Below are positions 54,783-64,000 of a DNA stretch of 64,000 nt, in pieces; within the stretch, counting starts at the first letter, position 1, and each line of letters opens with the position of its first letter. This DNA is from Doryteuthis pealeii. Lineage: Eukaryota > Mollusca > Cephalopoda > Myopsida > Loliginidae. The position numbers and the translations under genes are program-made. Where the stretch lies: the NCBI GenBank assembly GCA_023376005.1, contig CM042145.1, forward strand, positions 15,374,482 through 15,438,481, written 5' to 3'. The notes under the pieces were generated by a model, which searched no databases, was not told where the DNA came from, and saw only the letters and a list, made by a program, of their open reading frames with translations.

Positions 54783-55245
54783 TGTTGGCGTTTTCTGGAT
54801 ATAAGGCGTGTGTTAAAAGCCCACTCTTATTTATAGACTCGGCGATAACCATGTGACCATACTCTTGGCCAATCACTGGCAGTACTCTGCCGCTGAAACA
54901 ATACTTAATGTGAGCATACTGAGCATACTGGCCATAATTGCTTTGAAGCTATGGAATCCTTTGGTAAGTGAATAAGTCCTGAGTTATGGAATCCTTTGGT
55001 AAGTGAATAAGTCCTATCCTGCGTAGTGTCAAAGGTCCAGTGATATAATCCTATGTTCCGTCGTCAACGAAGCTTCAAAGCCATTGTAAGTAGTTAAGAT
55101 CCTGTAACAGCCTGTATAAATATTATAACAACAGCAGAGTACTGCCAGTGATTGGCCAAGAGGTTGGTCATATGGTTCTCGGCGAGTCTATAAGTAGAAG
55201 TGGGCTTCTAGCACACGCCTTATATCACCAAAATAAGTCAACGTG
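54783..55245. repeat. Inverted pair of LTR-like ends
   Basis: 54783-54890 and the reverse complement of 55140-55245 match over about 105 bp ('gatataaggcgtgtg', 'cttggccaatcactggcagt'). Each starts (T/C)GTTG and shares the 'tatagactcggcg' word with 25738-26047, so they appear to be diverged ends of that LTR family in head-to-head arrangement. A 42-bp direct duplication lies in the loop (54949-55020). Confidence 0.55.
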
Positions 55246-55985
55246 GTAGCAGAGCGTAGTTTCGATCTACGGACCTCCTTGGGATTCGTCCATCATCCAT
55301 CTGGCGGACTCTGTAGAGAGCACAAGCTGGGAAGTTGAGCTCTCTCTAGAACTGCTGTGTTAGTGATTTTGTCCCTCCAGGTGATGCCTGGTATACGGCA
55401 GCAAAGGTAGTAGCTATTTGACACCAGTGGTATTAAAAGGAAGAATACTTAAAATTGTCCCAATAGCTAAAACTATACACATATTGTTCCATAAACAAGC
55501 AGTATGTGGAAAGGGTACAAAATAGAAAAGGACTTACTTGAGGGAAGGTAAAATAGCCATGTGGCATTACCATTCCCTGGCAGGTATCAGAGACAATGTC
55601 TCAACTGTCTCAAGTCAAGAATGGGGGTTCTGGGATTCTTATATGACCCCCTTTGTCATATGTCCCACTGGTTATGCAAAATATGTAAGGGAGGTAATTA
55701 TTGATTATTTCCCTACATTACATTTTATAGGCAATAGTGATATAGAAATGGGGATTTATCACATGGAATTTAGACTGCCAGAGTATGTGCAGTTCTAGGT
55801 AGTAACAAAAATATTAGCCACTCAGATTCTAAGGGTTAAACAAAAAAGAGAAAAAAAGAAAAGAAAATGTCTAAATACTGTTAAAAGGAACGGAAGAAAA
55901 ATAAATCTACAATTGGATTCTGTAATTAATATATTATCTGTAATTAATATATTAATATAATTAATCTTCAAACGTGGAGAAAGCT
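55246..55985 (+). other. Unassigned; upstream flank of the Gypsy relic
   Basis: An 86-codon + frame at 55538-55798 starts with ATG and encodes MREGKIAMWHYHSLAGIR...; I recognise no domain. No 5' LTR or gag motif is readable. Confidence 0.4.
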
Positions 55986-58861
55986 TGGGAGACCTACGAT
56001 GCTGAAAACTACCAAAATAGCGAGATCAGTAACTGGCGAAAAAAATACAATTTGAGGGGGAAATAATTGTGAACGTCACTCAAAATAACAAGACGGAAAA
56101 AATGAAGATATTTGTATTAAAAATACATATAATCTTTTTGGGAGCGACGCAATACCTGAGTTTGAGCTTTGGAATTCGTCAATAAATACTTTTTGCAAAA
56201 AAGTTCAAAAGGCAACGGCAGAATCAGAGAAGCTATTAAAAGACTTAAAGGAGACATTCCCAGATGTCTTTTCTGGTGGTCTGGGTCGATATAACATAAT
56301 GTCCGTAAAACTCGAGTTAAAAAACGACAGTCAACCTGTATTTAAAAAGTAAAGGAGCGTGCCTTTTGCGTCACTTAACCAAATAGACAAGGAACTCGAC
56401 AGATTGGAAAAGATCGGCGTAATCTCGAAAATACAATATAACAAGTGGGCTGCGCCATCCGTCTATATAGAGAAAAATCAAACGAAGTTCGGGTCTGCAC
56501 AGATTTCTCCACGGGCCTAAATGCGGCGTTGAAAGAATATAATTACCCACTGCCCAGTCCTGATGAGGTATTCTCCAAGCTAAACGGAGGTAAATTCTTC
56601 TCAAAAATAGACCTTGGCGATGCATATTTGCAGGTTCCCATGGAGAAAATAGTTCCAGACTTCTGTGTATAAATACACACCGGGGACTCTATAAGTTCGA
56701 AAGACTAGCGTTTGGAGTCAAGGTCGCACCGGCGATATTTCAACAGGTAATGGATACCATGTTGGGCAGTCTTGATTTCACAATTACCTACCTTGATGAT
56801 ATACTGATCAAGAGTCAAGATAAGGACGAACATAAACTGCATGTAAAACAGGTTTTTAAGCGCATACAGGATTATGGTTTCAAGATCAAGGAATCAAAGT
56901 GCGAGTTTTTTTTTGAAAAAAATTAAATACCTAGGACACATAATAGACGAAAACGGGAGAAAGCCAGACCCCGACATGTCTACAGCCATAAAAGAGATGC
57001 TGGCACCAAATAATGTCGCCTCGCTACAAAGTTTCATGGGACTCGCGAATTATTATCAATCCTTCATACCCAAAATGCACGACTTACAAGCACCATTAAA
57101 CGAACTCTTAAAAAAAGACAAGAAATGGGATTGGTCCACCGAATGTCAAGAGGCGTTTAATAAAATTAAAGAAGCTCTAACTTCAGATTTGTTCCTTACT
57201 CATTTTGATTCTAACCTGGAATTAATCGTTGCCTGTGACGCTAGTTCATACGGTATAGGAGCGTGCATCTTACACAAGATGCCGGATGGGACAAACAAAC
57301 CTATCAGGTACGCGTCAAGGACCCTCCTCCCCGCTGAGAGGAACTATTCGCAGATAGAAAAAGAAGCCTTAGGAATCATATTTGCCGTTACCAAATTTCA
57401 CCGCTATCTACATGGTCGACATTTTTTACTCCAAACGGACCACAAGCCGTTACTAACCAACTTCGGCTCGAAGAAGGGTCGGCCGACTCACACAGCCAAC
57501 AGGTTGCAAAGATGGGGAGCGATCCTACTTAACTACAATTTTAAAATGGAGTTCCTACCATCACAAAAACTCGGCCATGCAGACGGACTATCTAGGCTAA
57601 TTCCTAAGATACGAGAGCCCCTAGAGGATACGGTAATTGCATCCCTACGTACTGAAAGCGACACGAGTACCGTATTATGCAATACAGTAAGGGAGCTACC
57701 GGTCACTCTGGAGGAAATCAGAAAGGAGTCTACGAAGGATGAGTTCATCACACAAATGAAGGAAAGAATCGCGAACAAAGACCAACAAGTAGCTAACGCT
57801 TATACATTATGCGATGAAGTATTGTTGTATCGAGATCGAGTGGTCGTCCCAGCCACTCTTCAAAGACGGATACTAAAAGATTTTCACGTCGGACACCCGG
57901 GGATAACAAGAACAAAAAGTCTAATGAGGTCCTACGTTTTCTGGAAGAACCTCGATAAGGACATTGAAAATATGGTAAGGACTTGTACGGGCTGTGCCCT
58001 GGCGGCAAAGTCTCCACCAATTAAATTTAGTCCTTGGCCGAAAACGGACCGTCCCTGGACACGCATTCACGTGGATTTTGCGGGACCTTTGGACGGATAC
58101 TACTATTTAATAGTAGTGGACAGTTATTTCAAATGGCCAGAAGTATTTAGATGTAAAAATGCCAACAGTGAAGTGGTTATTATCGCATTACACGAACTTT
58201 CTGCTCGTGTTGGTGTAGTGGATTGCATCGTGTCTGATAATTGTACGCAATTCACATCAGGGGACTAAGGAATTCTGTGAGGATTTCCAAGTAAACCATA
58301 TCACGACCCCCACTTACCACCCTAGATCTAACGGAATGGCAGAGAGATAAGTTGACACATTAAAGCGCGCCCTAAAAAAGCCAAGGACACACCAACAGAC
58401 AAATCCCTTCAACAGTTTTTACAAGTATATAGGATTACACCTAACGCAAACACACCAGCAGAACTACCTCCCTCACAAATAATGTTCGCACGCAAAGTAA
58501 GATCTGTATTTGAAAAACTACTTCCCAGACAAATTAAACCCAGTAGGAATCAAACAGCGTCAAAACGCTACCTTCCAGGATAAAAAATTATTTTAAAATA
58601 TATAAAGCAAATAAAACGTTCTGGGAATTGGGCACCATTAAAAAAAGAATTGGAAATATGGTTTATATCATCGACGGACCAAAATTCTCGCACAAGAGAC
58701 ATCTGAACCAGCTGAGAAAGCGATGGTCAGACGACACTGATAGTGATCCATCGGAACAAGAGGAGACCATGGATGTAATGTTTGATACTTTTGATCTACC
58801 ATCTCCGCAACCTGCCCCGAAAAACGTCAGTCTAATAGAAAAAGGAAAAGGACTGAATTAA
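55986..58861 (+). pseudogene. Ty3/Gypsy retrotransposon pol, decayed
   Basis: In order: a retropepsin C-terminal remnant (about 55990-56120), reverse transcriptase with FSKIDLGDAYLQVP and the catalytic YLDD (near 56790), RNase H with VACDASSYGIG and QTDHKPLL (57220-57460), integrase zinc-binding HVGHPG...CTGC (57880-57995), integrase core with HVDFAGP and SDNCTQFTS and a later GMAER Glu, and a chromodomain-less basic C-terminus. Breaks: stop near 56350, frame shifts near 56465, 56668, 56908 (T run) and 58262, and a stop near 58348. The longest intact frame is 56874-58268. gag and the 5' LTR are absent. It cannot make a full Pol. Confidence 0.9.
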
Positions 58862-58911
58862 TCAATATTAACCCAAAAAAAAAAAATGTTGAGACTATTC
58901 TGAGTTTAGGC

Positions 58912-58922
58912 TTGGGGAGGGG
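58912..58922 (+). other. Polypurine tract
   Basis: 'ggggaggggtg'-type purine run directly abutting the 3' LTR, the plus-strand primer site of LTR retroelements. Confidence 0.7.
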
Positions 58923-59147
58923 TGTTGTAGGTGACTCACCTATGACACGAACATAGACTTACCCAAAGGGTATATCTAACAGAGCAAAGCTACTCAAGTG
59001 AAAAGTAGCAGATACATGTTCTTCGTGTACACTGTAACAAGGAAACCTTCCTCATTGTACGTTGATATATTGCTGAATACAATCTGTTCTCTACATTTTA
59101 TCGCCGTGTTGAGTTATTATTTATTGACCCTTAAACAGGTCATAACA
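58923..59147 (+). mobile_element. 3' LTR of the Gypsy relic
   Basis: 225 bp, TGTTGTAGG...CATAACA, nearly the same as the solo LTR at 51309-51534. It is followed by a family E fragment (59153-59214), so the element inserted in a family E copy whose other half is not found upstream. Confidence 0.9.
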
Positions 59148-59149
59148 CT

Positions 59150-59767
59150 TACGGTGAAGGCTCATGGGAGTTTGTTATTTAAAAAAAAATTTTTTTTATT
59201 TTAATCCCCACAAGTCTTTCGTTAGTAGTTAGTTCTATGTGGTTTAAGCTTACTTGTAGTTGTGTCTAAACCCCAATATAGTTGTTTTTTTCTTCTTGTG
59301 GTCTGGTAAGTTGAAAGGGAATTTAGGAAAAGAAGTGAAAGGAACAAAGATGAGGATAACTTTAGGGTAAGACTTTTATTAGTTGATTCACACTATTTCT
59401 TTGGTTCTTCCTTCTTGTGGGCTGGTTAGCTTAAAGGGAATTTAGGAAAAGAAGCAAAAGGAACAGAGATAAAGATGACTTAGGGTAAGACTTTTATTAG
59501 TTGATTCACACTATTACTTTGAGGGGAAATATTTCCTGAGCAAGTCAATAAGTGTTTCTTCTTCAAAGTCTTGGAGTAAAAAGGGATGAGAGTCCTCTTT
59601 TTGATGTGAAGAATTCAGGGTTTTTCTGCACATGCCTAGAGGGCTCGTCTGGTCTCAGGCCTTCTGGGAGATTGTTATTTTTTGTGTCTTTTTATTTATT
59701 TTTTATATCTAATTTGTTTTATCTATTTCTATTTTGTTTAATTTTTATTTTTTATTAATCCTCACAA
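59150..59767 (-). repeat. Family E fragment and a diverged family E variant
   Basis: 59153-59214 matches the start of family E on the minus strand ('ttgtggggattaaaataaa'). 59215-59767 is a related element ending 'ttattaatcctcacaa', with a tandem duplication of about 115 bp (59285-59510, both with 'tttattagttgattcacact'). Confidence 0.55.
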
Positions 59768-60004
59768 CACCATGCAAGGTACCCAAATAATTATTAAGAG
59801 TTGTAAGATTAGAAGGATCCTTTTTTATTTCTGACTATTGAATTGGACATGTTAGATTCATCTTAGACATCTTGTTCTGCAGAAGATCTTTTTCCATCTG
59901 ATAAAAATAAATACAGACCAATACAAAACAGACACACCAATCATATCATGCAATCATATATTGATTTATTCAAATTATTGTTCTTATCTCTTGGTAGTTA
60001 TATG
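59768..60004. other. Unassigned stretch
   Basis: AT-rich with no recognised feature. Confidence 0.5.
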
Positions 60005-60012
60005 ATATATAT

Positions 60013-60087
<75 letters not shown>
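60005..60087. repeat. (TA)n microsatellite
   Basis: About 80 bp of TA with one AAA interruption, immediately 5' of a hammerhead-like element. Confidence 0.95.
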
Positions 60088-60088
<1 letters not shown>

Positions 60089-60142
60089 TCGTTATTCTGT
60101 GATAAAAAAATTCTTATTACCTTCCATATACCAACAAATGCC

Positions 60143-60183
60143 CTGAAGATGATCTAATTAATAGATCGAAACACTGCAGTGTC
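60143..60183 (+). ncRNA. Hammerhead-like motif, second family
   Basis: CTGAAGA, an extra T, perfect stem II GATCTA-attaa-TAGATC, GAAA core, perfect palindromic stem III ACACTGCAGTGT and C (GTC triplet). The flanks do not form stem I. Flanks match the copy at 22834 over about 200 bp. Stem III of 6+6 nt could pair between two molecules, as in dimeric hammerheads. Confidence 0.6.
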
Positions 60184-60275
60184 TGCCAATAAACTCACCA
60201 CTTAACTCATTTAAACCTGTGTTTTTTCAATCTTTCTTAATATACTACATACCGTCGGATTCACTTCCTTTTCTT

Positions 60276-60276
<1 letters not shown>

Positions 60277-60328
<52 letters not shown>

Positions 60329-60329
60329 A
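60277..60329. repeat. Palindromic (CA)n(TA)n(TG)n microsatellite
   Basis: A CA tract, six TA units, then a TG tract, so the whole 53-bp tract is self-complementary. Confidence 0.95.
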
Positions 60330-60424
60330 AGTGAGAAAAATGGAAGTGAATCCAACAATTATGTTGAAAGATAAAAGAAAAGAAAATGTTGTATGGATAA
60401 AAATTTATTTATTGAAATGCCGAC

Positions 60425-60465
60425 ATGTGTTTCGACCTAGAGTTTATCCTTGTATACATTGTATA
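60425..60465 (-). ncRNA. Degenerate hammerhead-like motif
   Basis: Minus strand has GGTCGAAACACATGTCGG: core GAAA, stem III ACACATGT and GTC are present, but the 5' core CTGANGA is unrecognisable. Likely a decayed copy. Confidence 0.35.
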
Positions 60466-60552
60466 CTATTTGGTATCATTTTAAATACAAAATAAAATAA
60501 AATAATAATAATAGAGAAACATGAAATTTAAGTATACAAAAATCATTTTTCT

Positions 60553-60604
60553 TCAGGGCAGAATATTTTTTTTTTTTTTAAATCAGAATATCCTGCCCTG
60601 AAGA
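60553..60604. repeat. Strong hairpin
   Basis: 'cttcagggcagaatatt' and 'aatatcctgccctgaag' pair over about 16 bp with a T-rich loop. Confidence 0.75.
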
Positions 60605-60663
60605 ATGCGCTCAATGTATAATAACTAATAAATTAATTATATACAGAGTGATATTTATACTTT

Positions 60664-60782
60664 ATAAGAAGGAAAAACTTAACAAACTGTCATATGTAAA
60701 AGCTGATGAGACTAGACACATATTGAATCTCTGGTCGAAATAAATTTATTATAGCCAAATGATGGTTTGTTAAGTTTTTCTT
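60664..60782 (+). ncRNA. Hammerhead-like motif inside a short inverted repeat
   Basis: 60703-60757 reads CTGATGA, stem II GACTAGA/TCTGGTC (one G-T pair), GAAA and palindromic stem III ATAAATTTAT. No stem I partner is visible. It lies between inverted arms 'ggaaaaacttaacaaac' (60671) and 'gtttgttaagtttttc'. A (TA)n tract follows at about 60796-60826. Confidence 0.5.
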
Positions 60783-60790
60783 TCTTTGAA

Positions 60791-60829
<39 letters not shown>

Positions 60830-60835
<6 letters not shown>

Positions 60836-61392
60836 TTTGAAGGCAATTTACAATGCAATGGAATAGGTGTTGAATGATGTTTATTCCCATCATCAGAGGT
60901 CATAGAAGTACTTGTGTTTTTTAGTACTTATCCCACGACACCGGCGTAATCGTTCATTGTTATTAAGTTGAAGGAACACCAGATATTTGAAATGTTCGGG
61001 GTTTTTTGGGATGGCATGTCAGCCCGTTTGTACATGCGCTCGTGCAGATTCTTTGAAATTCTTTTAGTTTTTTTTAAAAAATATCTTTATATTTTTATAA
61101 ATATTTATTTATATTTTACACATACATACAATGCTTCAAACAAACTATAAAAAAAAACTTATTTCACCACGCCTGAGCAAGGCTTAATTTATAGAAAAAA
61201 AAAACCCCAAAAAACTAAAAGAATTTCAAAAAAAAAAAAACCATATATATATATTGAAAAAAGATAAGAAAAGAAAATGACTCTTTGGAAAAAAGAATAA
61301 CAAAAAATGAATGAGTCACAATACTGACTTTGTTGTAAAAAAGAAAAAGAAACCAAATGAGTCAGAAAAGAACAAATTTTTAAAAAGGGCTC
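60830..61392. other. Unassigned stretch
   Basis: Near 60890 the minus strand has CTGATGATGGG...CATCATTCAACAC, a further very degenerate hammerhead-like piece. The rest is A/T runs. Confidence 0.4.
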
Positions 61393-61919
61393 AATCTATA
61401 CATATATAAAGGGCAGTTGTGTGTATGTATGTCCAGATGAAATCTATCTATTATATAAATATATAAAGGGCAGTTGCGTGTATGTATATCCGGAGGAAAT
61501 CTATCTATTCTATACATATATAAAGGGCAGTTGTGTGTATGTATGTCCGGAGGAAATCTATTCTATACATATATAAAGGGCACATATATAAAGGGCAGTT
61601 TTGTGCATGTATGTCCGGAGGAAATCTATTTATTCTATACATATATAAAGGGCAGTTGTGTGTATGTATGTCCGGAGGAAATCTATCTATTCTATACATA
61701 TATAAAGGGCAGTTGTGTGTATGTATGTCCGGAGGAAATCTATCTATTCTATACATATATAAAGGGCAGTTGTGTGTATGTATGTCGAGATGAAATCTAT
61801 CTATTCTATACATATATAAAGGGCAATTGTGTGTATGTATGTTGAGATGAAATCTATCTATTCTATACATATATAAAGGGCAGTTGTGTGTATATATGTC
61901 CAGATGAAATCTATCTATT
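61393..61919 (+). repeat. Tandem array of Helitron family 2 5' ends
   Basis: About ten units with a 57-bp period, each 'tctatacatatataaaggg', 'cagttgtgtgtatgtatg', 'tc(c)ggaggaaatctat'. This is exactly the first about 55 bp of the Helitron at 29997. The + strand and its complement are open in several frames, giving repetitive peptides that I treat as artefacts. Confidence 0.9.
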
Positions 61920-62205
61920 CTATACATATATAAAGGGCAGTTGTGTATATGTATGTCCGGAGGAAACTTTGAAAATAAAACGACAAAGTAAATACATATA
62001 CACATTAAATATCACCAGGGCTTGGTTTTTTAGCAATAATAATAGAGATTTGATTTATATTCGTGAAGATAATTAAAAAATAAAATTTAAATGATAACAG
62101 CATGGATTTTTTTTTTTCATTTAATATTTTAAATAGTAGACAGAGTAGCTGGATCAATGCAAGGTCTATTTTTTTACATAGGGATTTAAATGGGGCATCC
62201 ATTTA
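61920..62205 (+). mobile_element. Helitron family 2, 3'-truncated
   Basis: The last array unit runs into the Helitron body ('caccagggcttggttttt', 'ctggatcaatgcaaggtct') and stops at 'ggggcatcc', where MITE sequence begins. The 3' hairpin and CTAG are missing. Confidence 0.8.
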
Positions 62206-62207
62206 AT

Positions 62208-62487
62208 TTGGTTGAATCAATACAACTGCATGTTTTAACATGCAAATATCATAAAATGTGTTCTTAATAACAATTAAGTTCATTTCAAATAATGCGCAAG
62301 CAAATTAAGAACACATTTTATGATATTTTCGTGCTAAAACATGCAGTTGTATTGATTTGAACAAATTCGTATTTTCAGTGTAGATTTACGGTGAAATGAA
62401 AATGGCCGACCAAAACATATGGCTTCCTCAAAGTGAAACAAACAAGTGGAGGTTACTCTCATTTATGTAACTAATGTTCAGATTACC
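62208..62487. mobile_element. Truncated GGTAAT-family MITE
   Basis: Right arm and loop of the element at 39793-40197, ending 'atgttcagattacc'. The left arm is cut at the Helitron junction. Confidence 0.8.
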
Positions 62488-62834
62488 TAACATTCTATCT
62501 CTAGAGTACACAGTACAGATTACCAAAAAGAGATCACAATTTAGGAAGTGTGTCTCTTGTGCCATATTTTAATCGTTCTAATGAATCTAAGCAAGTTGTC
62601 ATGGTTTTACATTAGACACAAGAGCAAAAACAAGACTTTTTAAAAGATAAAAACAATAAAGATTGAAGAGATGTGGTTGTTTCCTTCATGTTTCACAGGA
62701 TAACTTCTACTCCCTAATGCGTACAGGGTTGTGTCCCTTAGATCAATGTAAATTCAAGCCACTGAATCTGATTACTTACTCTGTCAGTGGAACACGTTGA
62801 CTGTATCCTCTGCAGATAGAGGGGTATAACCTCC

Positions 62835-63141
62835 CTCTGCCCTGAAAGGAGTGTCTTGGGTATGATACTAATCTGGATCTAGTGGTGAGGCTTCAGCTCT
62901 GGAGATCTGTGAAGAGTGTAGTACTTGTCATTACTCCCAGGTCCACTCTGGTGGTAGTACCTGTTAGGGTCCCATCTATGGGTCAAATAAATCTGTTTGC
63001 AAATTATTTGTATTAGATAGGAATACTTGATATCATATACCTGTGTGCAAAAGACTTTTAAGAAACTATACAAAAAATGTATAATGTACGTGATTCCCTA
63101 ACGTCTAGGCATAAAATAACCCCTGACGGATTGACATGCCA
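62835..63141 (-). repeat. Family F repeat with terminal hairpin
   Basis: 'ggtatgatactaatctgga', 'ttactcccaggtccactct' and 'gggtcccatctatgggtc', then the hairpin at 63108-63141 (GGCAT...ATGCC). Confidence 0.65.
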
Positions 63142-63348
63142 TTAAAATCAATGGACCTTATTAACTCATTGGACTAAAGTAATGATTTAAGTCTAAAATG
63201 AATGGACATATTTCTGGTTAGGAAACATGATAGGTATGGCCAAAATTTAATGCTTTTTACCCCCTCCCCCTCCATGAATTAAAATTCAACAAAACTCAGA
63301 AAAAAATGAATGAAACTTAACATAATTTTGCTGTATTATAAAGAGGAA

Positions 63349-63455
63349 GATGTAATGGTTAGGGTTATAGGAAATGGACTTGTCAACCCGAGTTCAAATC
63401 CTGGACAAGGCTGTTTACATTTTTACATAGCATTAATACTAGGAACTGGCAAAAT
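63349..63455 (+). repeat. SINE family C, head
   Basis: A-box-like 'tgtaatggttagggttat' and B box 'gagttcaaatcctgg'. 'ctgtttacattt' plus 'acatagcattaatac' occurs here (63411) and again at 63607, on either side of a family J copy, so J appears inserted in or recombined with this SINE. Confidence 0.65.
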
Positions 63456-63457
63456 GA

Positions 63458-63608
63458 GCCAAAAATGCGTTTTTGACAAAATGACTTTAGCCCCCCTACA
63501 GAAAATAATTTACCAAAAATCAGGGAATATTCGGATTTTAATGAAATTTTCAGTGTTTATTTAACAATGAATGATCTTTATAATGCATTATTTATTTTAT
63601 TTCAAAAC
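63458..63608 (-). repeat. Dispersed repeat family J
   Basis: Inverted copy of 20213-20400 and 40570-40755 ('tgactttagcccccctacag'). Confidence 0.7.
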
Positions 63609-63703
63609 TGTTTACATTTTCACATAGCATTAATACACTTGAGAAAGGTATACAGCCCCCTCCACCCCACACCCCAAAATAGTGATTTGATTTATTTGTT
63701 TAA

Positions 63704-63738
63704 CAGCATATGAATTCCTTATGGGTTATTTATTGCTG
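63704..63738 (+). repeat. Conserved hairpin repeat
   Basis: CAGCAT...TTGCTG outer pairing and a 'gggttattt' inner arm, a further diverged copy of the 34-nt hairpin. Confidence 0.45.
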
Positions 63739-63853
63739 AAATTTGATTCATTTGTAAGAAACAACCAATAAAAAAAATACATATAAATGTAAAATGAATG
63801 TTATTCCCTAACCTCTAGGCATAAAATAACCCTATTTTATCAAATCAATCAAT

Positions 63854-63972
63854 GCTTATGGTCAAATCACGTTAAAAGCTCCAGTTCCCGCTTGATCACC
63901 GAGGTTAAGCAGTGATGAGTGTACAATATTTAGATGGGTGACCATTTAAGCAAAAGCAGGTACTGTAAGTAA
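63854..63972 (+). pseudogene. 5S rRNA-derived sequence
   Basis: 119 nt matching eukaryotic 5S rRNA along its length: 'cttgatcaccgaggttaagc' (the internal promoter A-box region), 'agatgggtgacc' (box C) and the terminal 'actgtaagta' against the usual GCTGTAGGC. Many substitutions rule out a functional rRNA. It may be a 5S pseudogene or the head of a 5S-derived SINE continuing past the window edge. Confidence 0.75.
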
Positions 63973-64000
63973 CCACATATCAAAATGAATTGATTCTGCA

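Noticed and set aside
51309..59147. A single 7.8-kb Gypsy element bounded by the two similar LTRs
   Set aside because: The left LTR has its own perfect 5-bp duplication TATAC and the intervening DNA holds unrelated MITE, Helitron, SINE and LINE pieces; it is a solo LTR.
61474..62005. Long repetitive open frames on both strands (Tyr/Cys/Gly-rich peptide repeats)
   Set aside because: They are translations of a 57-bp tandem array of Helitron 5' ends; the period is a multiple of three, which keeps frames open by chance.

Overview
This window looks like a piece of a eukaryotic, metazoan genome, most likely a marine invertebrate and plausibly a mollusc (low certainty). The sequence is AT-rich and full of microsatellites. 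It carries TTAGGG-type interstitial repeats, tRNA-derived SINEs, Helitron ends, LTR elements and LINE fragments. There are no operons, ribosome binding sites or other prokaryotic features. I found only one intact cellular gene: an uninterrupted 597-codon DNA polymerase lambda (POLL) reading frame at 15607-17400 on the + strand, with BRCT, 8-kDa and catalytic domains all present. Nearly everything else is mobile-element or tandem-repeat DNA.

Layout. 1-15.6 kb: SINEs, three short Helitrons (3350, 4467, 6494), foldback elements, an LTR-like element (8957) and two hammerhead-ribozyme copies (10647 intact on the - strand, 13438 damaged on the + strand). 15.6-17.4 kb: POLL. 17.4-23.5 kb: TA/CA microsatellites, a TIR element (19317-20846), a foldback with a second intact hammerhead ribozyme (20957-20998, - strand) and further degenerate hammerheads. 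23.5-27 kb: an LTR-like element swollen by a 41-bp minisatellite, a MITE with an 8-bp target duplication, and a LINE relic interrupted by two LTR-like elements. 27-43 kb: repeats, a tandem Helitron pair, solo LTRs and MITEs. 43.77-50.33 kb: an 85-bp satellite of about 77 units. 50.8-59.8 kb: MITE, solo LTR, a tandem array related to LINE 3' sequence, Helitron, SINEs, and a decayed Ty3/Gypsy element keeping its 3' LTR. 60-64 kb: more microsatellite-linked hammerhead-like motifs, a tandem array of Helitron 5' ends, and a 5S rRNA-derived sequence at the right edge.

The most interesting signal is a set of hammerhead self-cleaving ribozyme motifs. At least two have an intact core, stem II, short palindromic stem III and matching stem I. 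In three of four core-family copies a tRNA-like B box lies tens of bases upstream, and three copies run into (TA)n tracts at their 3' side. This suggests small Pol III-driven, ribozyme-bearing retroelements (retrozyme- or SINE-like) that seed microsatellites. A related hammerhead-like motif without a visible stem I recurs near 22.8 and 60.1 kb. All claims come from reading the sequence; nothing was aligned or folded by computer, and copy numbers are counts or length/period estimates.
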